From the NCBI GenBank assembly GCA_005879065.1, contig VBLU01000005.1, forward strand, positions 1 to 43,248: a DNA stretch of 43,248 nucleotides. Reading direction: 5' to 3'. Position 1 is the stretch's first letter; each line of letters opens with the position of its first letter. The notes beneath the pieces were generated by a model. That model ran no database searches, had not been told where the DNA came from, and was given only the letters and a program-made list of their open reading frames with translations. Position numbers and translations under genes: made by a program. Source of the stretch: Methanobacteriota archaeon (GTDB lineage Archaea; Thermoplasmatota; Thermoplasmata; RBG-16-68-12). Below, in pieces: positions 19,523 to 27,400 of this stretch.

Positions 19523-20106
19523 AGATGCGCCGCGTCAGGTCTTCAGAAGTGCAATCCGAGTCGAAAAGGACAACTACTTGCGCTGCGTCCTCGCATTCTG
19601 TGCTGCGTGTCGCAGGGCCGGCGGACCTTGAATCGCTCTACTCCTTCGAGGTCTCTTGCTTCCAAGAACACCCCTTCCGTCGAGATCACGTCGCGTGGAT
19701 CCTCGGCAACAATCACGCTCTGACCCTCGTTCAGGACGGGGTCGCCGGCTTCGCGGCGGTGATGATGCTCCTGTTCGAAGGGCACACGTGTCGGGTCCTT
19801 TCCGTCGGGGTGAACCCGCAGGCTCGCCGACGTGGCATCGCGACCCGCATGATGGCGGCAGCGGAAGCGATTAGCCGAGAACGAGGGGTCTCGACGATCC
19901 GGCTGGAAGTAAGCACGCGGAACTTCGCGGCCATCGAACTGTACCGCGGGCTCGGGTATCGCACGGACGGCGTGCTGTACGGGTACTACTCCTGGGGCGA
20001 GGACGCGTACAGTATGGGGAAGAGCGTGCCTGTGGAATTTCCCTCACGACCTTCTCGTGAACCGAAGCCGGTCAGTCCATCCAGCCTAATACATATTAAT
20101 CAGTAG
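19519..20106 (+). CDS. GNAT (RimI-like) N-acetyltransferase
   Basis: VLSVGVNPQARRRGIATRMMAAAEA, NFAAIELYRGLGYRTDGVLYGYY. Confidence 0.88.
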   Translation: MKMRRVRSSEVQSESKRTTTCAASSHSVLRVAGPADLESLYSFEVSCFQEHPFRRDHVAWILGNNHALTLVQDGVAGFAAVMMLLFEGHTCRVLSVGVNPQARRRGIATRMMAAAEAISRERGVSTIRLEVSTRNFAAIELYRGLGYRTDGVLYGYYSWGEDAYSMGKSVPVEFPSRPSREPKPVSPSSLIHINQ

Positions 20107-20186
20107 ATATTAGTCGGCGAGAAACCCGCATCCGTTTTGCAAATCCTTAAGTCCCGCCCGACAATGCGGCGTGCTCGCAGGGTTGC

Positions 20187-20654
20187 ATGCTACCGATCCC
20201 GACGAAGTTTTTCGTCACGTCCGGCAAGGCGGTCTCCAAGGTCTCGGACTTGAACGCCTTCGACGAGGCCCTCCAGAACGCGGGCCTCGCGGAGCAAAAC
20301 ATCGTGTCGGTCTCTTCCGTGCTGCCGGTCGGCATCAAGCCCGTGCGCAAGAGGGACCTGCCGATGGGCGCCATCACGCATTGCGTCCTCGCCCAGCAAC
20401 GGGGCGGGGAAGGCGAGACGGTCTCGGCCGGCATCGCATACGGATTCCGGGACGACGGCTTCGGCGGCTATGTCGCGGAAGGCCACATGCACGGCACGAA
20501 GAACTCCCTCCGCGAGGTCATGGAGTGGAAGATGGGAGAGATGGCCAAATTGCGGGGTATCAAGTTCCGACGAATCGACTACCGCATCGAAGAACTGAGC
20601 ATTCCCATGGATCACTACGGCGCCTGCCTTGCCGCGCTCGTGTTCCTCGCGTGA
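20187..20654 (+). CDS. pdaD: Pyruvoyl-dependent arginine decarboxylase
   Basis: 155 aa; KFFVTSGKAVSKVSDLNAFDEAL, NIVSVSSVLPVGIKP (Ser-Ser self-cleavage region). Confidence 0.93.
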   Translation: MLPIPTKFFVTSGKAVSKVSDLNAFDEALQNAGLAEQNIVSVSSVLPVGIKPVRKRDLPMGAITHCVLAQQRGGEGETVSAGIAYGFRDDGFGGYVAEGHMHGTKNSLREVMEWKMGEMAKLRGIKFRRIDYRIEELSIPMDHYGACLAALVFLA

Positions 20655-20657
20655 CGA

Positions 20658-21134
20658 ATGTACGGCGTCATCGTCTGCCCTCGATGCAAACGGGCCAAGG
20701 GCGTGGACCTGAAACAGAAGACGACGACCTGCGCGTGTGGATTTGAGATCCGAATCGCCCCGTCCCGGGTGCGGGCGCGAGCCGACACGGCGCGTGAACT
20801 GGCGTCGTTGGTGGGGCAAGTGAGCGCGGAGCTCGCCGGCGGACTCGCCGCATATCGGAAAGCCGCCACGCCCGCGCGCCGAAGGCGGTCCAGGGACGTC
20901 CACCTCCGGATCGTGGGCGTCGCATCAAAGCCGCACGATCGTGCGAGCCGGCTCCGGGCCGCCGCCGTCGAACTGACGAGAGAACTCGAGGTCTTCTCCC
21001 TCGAAGATTGGACGCGGGTTCTGGCGGGCCTGGGAATCGCGGACGCCGAAGGAGCCTTGGCCACGTTGATCCGTGCGAATCTGGTGATGGAACCGAAGGA
21101 CGGGTTCTACCGCGCGGTGAGCCTCAGCCCCTAG
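20658..21134 (+). CDS. Small zinc-ribbon archaeal protein with putative C-terminal winged helix
   Basis: 158 aa; N-terminal CPRCKRAKGVDLKQKTTTCACG. Confidence 0.65.
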   Translation: MYGVIVCPRCKRAKGVDLKQKTTTCACGFEIRIAPSRVRARADTARELASLVGQVSAELAGGLAAYRKAATPARRRRSRDVHLRIVGVASKPHDRASRLRAAAVELTRELEVFSLEDWTRVLAGLGIADAEGALATLIRANLVMEPKDGFYRAVSLSP

Positions 21135-21858
21135 GCAGGGACGCTCGGCGCCGTTCGCGGCGCAACTCGCGGCGGAGCTCCTCGGGCAGCGTGCCCGGGA
21201 GGATCCGACGGTAGACGTAGTAATAGACGAGCAAGCCAAAGCCGGCCGCGGTGGTCACGGAAAGGGCCGCGTAGACGTCGGGGATGCCCGGAAGGATGAA
21301 CGGGAACAGGAACGCGCCGTAAGCGAAGCGAACTGCAATGGCGCGCAGGAAATAGCGCCACATCTCGCCCCGCGAGGCTCCGAACCCGATGAGGGCGCCA
21401 GTGTCTGCGTTGATGAGCCCGAGTCCGATCGAATAGAGGACGAGCAAGGCGAAGGTCTCCGGGACGTACAGGACATCGCGGGAGGCCCACGCAGCCGCGA
21501 CGACCCCGCTCGCGGCGATGCCGGTTCCCAGCGGGACGCCGTAGAAGGTCGTGTCGAAGCGCCCCTGGTACCTTCGACGGTTCAGCCAGACGAGCTTGAA
21601 CGATTCCTCGAACAAGAAACTCGCCGAGACCGCGACGAGGACCCCGACGATATCGGTTCGCGGGATGGACAGGGCGAAGACGCTCGCGATGGTCCCGAAC
21701 ACGAGGCCCACGGCCAGGCTCCCGAACACCCGGCGGTCGTCGAATAGTGTCCGGTCGACGTACGGCCGGTCGAACCGGCGGAGGGACGTCCACAGGATCC
21801 CGATGGCCGGGAGAATCCCCAGGAGGAAAGCGACGAGGAAATCGACGTTCGATGCCAT
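21124..21858 (-). CDS. Multi-pass membrane protein, PrsW-like (putatively inactive)
   Basis: 244 aa hydrophobic; FLFEESFKLVW (EExxK-like), FDTTFYGVPLGTGIAASG, INADTGALIGFG align by eye with PrsW segments. Confidence 0.6.
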   Translation of the reverse strand: MASNVDFLVAFLLGILPAIGILWTSLRRFDRPYVDRTLFDDRRVFGSLAVGLVFGTIASVFALSIPRTDIVGVLVAVSASFLFEESFKLVWLNRRRYQGRFDTTFYGVPLGTGIAASGVVAAAWASRDVLYVPETFALLVLYSIGLGLINADTGALIGFGASRGEMWRYFLRAIAVRFAYGAFLFPFILPGIPDVYAALSVTTAAGFGLLVYYYVYRRILPGTLPEELRRELRRERRRASLPRG

Positions 21859-21964
21859 CGCAGGCGGACCAAGCGAGGGGCGATACTTAAGCGCGCGTCC
21901 GGCCCGGTATCGGAGATGACAACGGGAAGGGTGAGTTTATGCGGCTCGGGACGACTCGAAGCCA

Positions 21965-23968
21965 ATGTCGATGCCCGGGAAACAGCCCCGGGTTCTTTGT
22001 CCCGTCTGCCAGGAGCCCATCCCTCCAGACGAGACGGAGTGCAGGAACTGCGGGGCCTTCGTGATCGACGAGGCCGTCGTCCGGCTCAGCCGAGCCTTCG
22101 GGCTCGACCGGGAGAAAGCGCTCAAATTGTTCGAGGCGGGTTTCCGCCATCCGAAACAGTTGCGGGACCGCGATCCGAACCGTGTCCTCGAGAAGGGCGA
22201 AGTCGGCCTCTTGTTCATCTGCACGAATTGCGGCGGATTCGTCGGCGCGGGGGACTCGAAATGTCCGCGATGCGCGGCGGAATTCGAGACGGAGGCCGAG
22301 GGACCCGCGGCGGAGGAAGAGGACATTCTCGACCTCGTCCTCTGCCCGGTGTGCGGGGCCGACAACGATCCCGAGGTCGTCGAGTGCGAAATTTGTGGCG
22401 CGGCGCTTCGCGAAGCCCCGACACCGAAGCCAGTTCCGGCAACAAGCCCCGCGATGGCGGTTCCCACTCCGAAAGCCGTGGAACGGGAACGGGCGCTCGA
22501 GAAGGTCGACATTTTCCTCGAAGAAACGGAACGGCCTTTGCTCACGCCGGCCCCTCTGACTCCGCGCGAACAGCCTCCGAAAGCAACCCCGCGCCCGATC
22601 CCGAAGTCGCCCGCTCCGATTCCACCAGCGCGCGCTCCCAGCTTCGCGTCCAAGCCGAAGGAGATGTCGTCGCCTCCCGCGGCCAAGCCCGCGATCGCGG
22701 CGAAAACGCTGGCTGTGAAACCGCCTACGACTTCCCGACCAACAGCAAGGCCGCTAGCGAATCGGATTGAACCTTCGAAAGCTCCGATCGCGATGGAGAC
22801 CCGGATGGAACCGCTCCGGGTCACGCTGCCGGCGCGACCTCCAACCAAGGCGTCGCCCATCCGAACGGTCCCCGTCCCTTCCAATCGCATCGTTCGCAAG
22901 AAGGCGAGCGCGTCCTCACTACCGAGGACAGGTCTACCCGCGGAAACGCTGGGCGGGCTCGTGCTCGCGGGCGCTGTCGGCTTGATGCTCGCCGGAGCTC
23001 TCGGGCAGCCCCTCGTGAGCGCCGGAATCGCCACGGTCCTGATCGGCATCGCGGCCTACCAGTCCATCCCGTTTCCGCGGCGAAACACCGCACCGCCCCC
23101 TCGGTTCGACGCGTTCCTTCTGGTCGCGGGCATCCTTCTCGGCCTCGGCGCCGCCATCTTCCGGAACGGGCCTTCCACCGAGGTGACGGCCCTTGCCATC
23201 GCGGCCGCATTCCCGTTTTCCTGGGCGACCCGACGGCTCCTCCGAAGCCCACATCGAGCCTGGCTCGCCATCGCCGCTGCGGTCCCGATCGCCGGCCACG
23301 GGTTCGCGGAAGCCTTGAACCCTGCCTACTGGCTGACGATCCCGTGGGTGATCGGCATCCTCGTTGGGACGCCGTGGCCGGCGGCCCTCGCCGCGACCGA
23401 GATTCTCCGCCGCCAATCGACGACCGTCCTCCGACGCCAATTGGTGCGGGCAGAACGGGACGTCCAGCGGAAGAACTACGAGCAATCGCTCGTCGAATAT
23501 GATCGGGCGATCGCCACCGCCCGGGCCGACGTTCCGGGAGCCGAGATCCCGTGGTACGGGAAAGGCGCCACGTTGATTCTGCTCGGCCGGTACGAGGAGG
23601 CGCTCCGCGCGATCGACACGGCCCTCGACATCAACCCACGGAACGAGGTGGCCTGGGTGAACAAGGGCAACGCCCTGACCCGGATGGGGCAGCTCATGGA
23701 CGCCCTGCGGTGTTTCAATGCGGCGATCAAGGTGAACCCTCTCTTCGAAGTCGCCTGGAACAACAAGGGAAACGCGCTCGCGCGGCTCGGGAAGTTCGAA
23801 GACGCGCTTCGGTGTTATGACCGCGCCCTGGAAATCGATCCGGGTTACCGCGGCGCGTGGGTGAACAAAGGCTTCGTCCTCACCAAGCTGGGGCGGTTCG
23901 ATGAGGCCGCCTCGTGCGCCGACCGCGTCCTCCTGCTGGAGAGGCGCGGGCGCGCCGAGCCCGCTTGA
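21965..23968 (+). CDS. Triple zinc-ribbon / Pro-rich linker / transmembrane / TPR protein
   Basis: 667 aa; three CxxC...CxxC ribbons, hydrophobic segments ~aa 320-500, then TPRs such as NEVAWVNKGNALTRMGQLMDALRCFNAAIKVNP. Confidence 0.85.
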   Translation: MSMPGKQPRVLCPVCQEPIPPDETECRNCGAFVIDEAVVRLSRAFGLDREKALKLFEAGFRHPKQLRDRDPNRVLEKGEVGLLFICTNCGGFVGAGDSKCPRCAAEFETEAEGPAAEEEDILDLVLCPVCGADNDPEVVECEICGAALREAPTPKPVPATSPAMAVPTPKAVERERALEKVDIFLEETERPLLTPAPLTPREQPPKATPRPIPKSPAPIPPARAPSFASKPKEMSSPPAAKPAIAAKTLAVKPPTTSRPTARPLANRIEPSKAPIAMETRMEPLRVTLPARPPTKASPIRTVPVPSNRIVRKKASASSLPRTGLPAETLGGLVLAGAVGLMLAGALGQPLVSAGIATVLIGIAAYQSIPFPRRNTAPPPRFDAFLLVAGILLGLGAAIFRNGPSTEVTALAIAAAFPFSWATRRLLRSPHRAWLAIAAAVPIAGHGFAEALNPAYWLTIPWVIGILVGTPWPAALAATEILRRQSTTVLRRQLVRAERDVQRKNYEQSLVEYDRAIATARADVPGAEIPWYGKGATLILLGRYEEALRAIDTALDINPRNEVAWVNKGNALTRMGQLMDALRCFNAAIKVNPLFEVAWNNKGNALARLGKFEDALRCYDRALEIDPGYRGAWVNKGFVLTKLGRFDEAASCADRVLLLERRGRAEPA

Positions 23969-24425
23969 CCCGCGGTCGCGTGGGTGGCTCATCCGCCGGC
24001 GGTTGTCCCTTCCAATCCCGGGTCGAAATCGGTTGCTTGAGATCGAACACATTTCCGTCCGGATCGGCGAACTGGCCGAGCCACTCGCCCCATTCCATCT
24101 TCTCGGGCGGCACGGGAAACTCGACGCCCATCTCCTGCATCCGCTCGTAGTCCGCAAGGATGTTGTCCGTGAGGAACGTGATCCCGGTTGGACCCGGTTC
24201 CGTCTCGTCCATCTGGCAGACGTGCACCCGGGCCCGCGGACGGAGAGGGCCCATCTCGATCCAGTGACCCGCGTCGTCCGGCGTCCCTTGGACGGATGGG
24301 TCCGCGTTCGAAATGCGTGGTCCGATGTACGCGACGTCGAGTCCGAGGACGTCCCGATACCATCGAATCGCCTTGTGCCGATCCGAGACGACGATTGCGA
24401 TCGTGTCGATGCCGAGGACTCCCAT
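23880..24425 (-). CDS. VOC/glyoxalase superfamily protein
   Basis: Starts at MGVLGIDTIAIVVSDRHKAIRWYRDVLGLDVAYIG; ..LGQFADPDGNVFDL. Confidence 0.85.
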   Translation of the reverse strand: MGVLGIDTIAIVVSDRHKAIRWYRDVLGLDVAYIGPRISNADPSVQGTPDDAGHWIEMGPLRPRARVHVCQMDETEPGPTGITFLTDNILADYERMQEMGVEFPVPPEKMEWGEWLGQFADPDGNVFDLKQPISTRDWKGQPPADEPPTRPRVKRARRARASPAGGRGRRTRRPHRTAPAW

Positions 24426-24486
24426 ATTCTCCCCAAGGGGCGCAACGGAATCCCGCGCTATGAACTTGCCCGCGACCTTCGGAGAA

Positions 24487-27400
24487 TCACTTGTCCCCGG
24501 CACCGCGACTGTACATCTTGGCGTACCACTCCATGACTTCGTGGTCCGAGATGCGATCGACCTGCTCCTCCACCGCGAGCTCATTCTCGGATTCCCACAA
24601 ATCGACGATCCGGCGGGCGGCCGGGTCGCCTTGGAACTCCGTGACCATGAGTTGCCACTTCCGCCGACGGGCTTTGAACGCCGCCACCATCTCGGGGCCA
24701 TCGAAGACGACGTAGCAATAGCCCATGTGGAACTTCGCGACGATCGCCTCGCGCAGATACAGGAACAGGTTGTCCATCGGCGTGAGCACGAACTTTCGGC
24801 GGAACCCGAGTTGCCCGATGCGGTCGATGTCGTCCTTCAGGATCCACATCACGGTGCGCTCGCCGCGGGCGAGGAAGCCTTTCGTGAGCCAGCCCTCTCG
24901 TTCGAACTCCCGGAGACGCTGGCGGGTCTCCCCCATGTTGTACTCGAACCGCGTGTAGGCCGCAAGGGATTCCGCCGACGTCACGCCGAGGCTCCGGATG
25001 ATCCGGCGCAAGACCTCTCGGCGGGCCTCATCCCGACCGATCTTCAGGTCCGGAACGAGGCGATAGCGGTTGTCCGCGTCCCGCGTCACGTGGAGTCCCT
25101 CGTACAGGTTCCGGAGCGCGGTCGCGGTCGAGGGGCGGCTGAGGTCCGAGAGGACGAGGAATCGTTGGCGCGAGATCGGGCCCTCCTCTTCGATCAACTT
25201 CAGGACCGTCTTCATGTCTTTGGTGAGTCGCGTTCCTTTCGCGGCCTTGAAGAGACCGAGGTCGTCCTCGGAGCAGTAGGTCCAGTATTCGGGGATCGCG
25301 AGGCCCTTGGAGAGCAGACCGTTCCGATGCAATCGGTCCAACGGTCGGAAGTCTTTCACACGCAGCCTTGCCGCGAAATCGGATCGGAGCCCACCGAGGG
25401 CTTTCGCGGCCCCGATCGGATCCGCGAACCGCGTCTCGGCCGCGATGCCTTGCTTGTGGAGCGTGTAGGCAAGAAGATCGCTCTTCTCGAAGTCGACGGG
25501 CACGATCGGCCCGTACGCGACGAAATCGGAGAACCGCACGAAGCCGGCTCGCTTCCATGCGGAGAGGTCCTCCGCCTCCGGGACGTCCTTGCCTTGGAAT
25601 CGCGTGACACGCAACACATCGACCCCCCGAAGGGCGTAGAACGACATCATCCGCACGAGGCCGTCGATCGCCTCCTTCAGCAGATCCGGAGACGCCAGGT
25701 CGAGCTCGCGGACCTCGATGCACCCGCTCATCTCCCAGACCTCCGCCATCCCGACGAGGTCCCCGTCCTTCACGAGGGGGAAGAACCAACCCTCCCCGTA
25801 GCGGCTCGCGACCTGGGCCCACAAGGGCTGCGTCCAGGGATCCAGGAGAGACAGCACGCGGACGGGATCGGAGACCGCCTTGCCCGAGGCCTTCCGCAGG
25901 GCAGGCAGATCCTGCGCGAGGACGTACATCTCGCCTTCCGCCTTCCCGGTAACCAGGATGCGGGTCACGAGGCCTTGCTCCTCGAGACGGTCTACGAGCC
26001 GCTCGAGTTCATCCCACTCGAACCGGGCCCATTCTCGGATCCCGGAAAAGGGCACCGGGCCGTACGCGGCGAGGAAGCGCTTCACGAGCGATTCGACGGC
26101 ATCCTTCACTTCCTTCGCGGGCGGGTCGAAGGCCGTATACAGGTTCCGCGCGGTCCAGCCATCGCCCTGGAACTTTCGGATCACGTACACGTCGTAGTCG
26201 AGTTTGTCGAGGGCCTCCTTCACCCGTTCCTTCTCCTCGCGCAACTTCGAAGTGATCCCCCAGATGTCAATGCCCTCCGAAGCCCGGATCACGTCGAGGA
26301 CCTTGGACTCGAATTCGGTGAGCGGACTTCGGGGGAAGGCGGAGAGGAAGAGAGGGACGTCGTGCGCGCGGACGTACCTTACGCGGCCGTTCAGGAAGCG
26401 TCCCTCGAGTATGTCCCCGGACGACCGCCTCCGCGTCCATTCCTTGTAGTCGAAGGACGTCGTGTGGTTCCAGATGTCGAGGACCATACCGGCCTCGAGG
26501 AACGTGTCGAAGAAGTCGTCGAGGGTCTCGATCTTCCGGAATTGTTTCTCCAGGAGGAAAGCCTTCACCTGCGTCTCGTCGAAGACCTCGCGGGTTTCGC
26601 CCTTCCGCTGGAGGCGCTGGAGGTCCCGCGTGAGCATGAACTGGAACTCCTTATCCACGAGGAAGTGGCCCGAGGAGACGACGCCCTCCGATTCGAGGTC
26701 GCGTAGGACCTCTTCGACGAGCTCCGCCTCGAGGCCGAGGGCCACCGCGAGCTCCGTCGCGCTGTACGGCCCGTCCACATCGAGCCGCTTCGTGAGGATC
26801 TTGTCGAGCGCCTCTTCGAACGGTCCCCGAACGGGCTCGCGCGCCGCATAGACGGTCTCCTCGACGCCTCGGCGCGCCACCAGGTACGACCGTTCGAGCT
26901 TCCGCAGGGTCTCGTTCAGCGCATCCTTCTGCCGTTTCGTCTTCCGAAGGAGTTCCTTGTGGGTGAGCGGTTTTTCCTTGAGGAGGGAGAGAACTTTCTC
27001 TTCCGGAGGCTTCAGGCGGGACCGCTGCGCGTAGACCGAGACGTAGTTCGGTACGTGGTCCTTCGGCGCCCAATGGATGCCCTGCGGCGTCCAGACACTC
27101 TCGATCAATCCTTCGTCCATAAGTTGGCCGGACCATTTTCGGACGTCGGAGAAGGATGCGGTCGCGACGTCGAACACGTTCCGACCCTTCTCCTGCAGAA
27201 GGTTCGCGTCACCTACGCGATCCAGGTAAGACAGGATGTCTTCCTTCCGGGCGACCTTCGGGAGCTTTCGTCGGAAGTACTCGACGATCTCTCCCGGTTG
27301 GAATTGGATCGAACTGATCTGGTCCGAGGGCATCACGCGCTCCAGGACCTTGCGGTGCAGCTCCCGCAGGAGGGCGGAGCGGTCCTCCATGAGGACCAGG

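Noticed and set aside
21937-24445. Minus-strand ORFs of 370 aa and 503 aa antisense to the zinc-ribbon/TPR gene
   Set aside because: Repetitive Ser/Ala/Arg composition mirroring the sense gene; the sense frame has zinc ribbons and TPRs.
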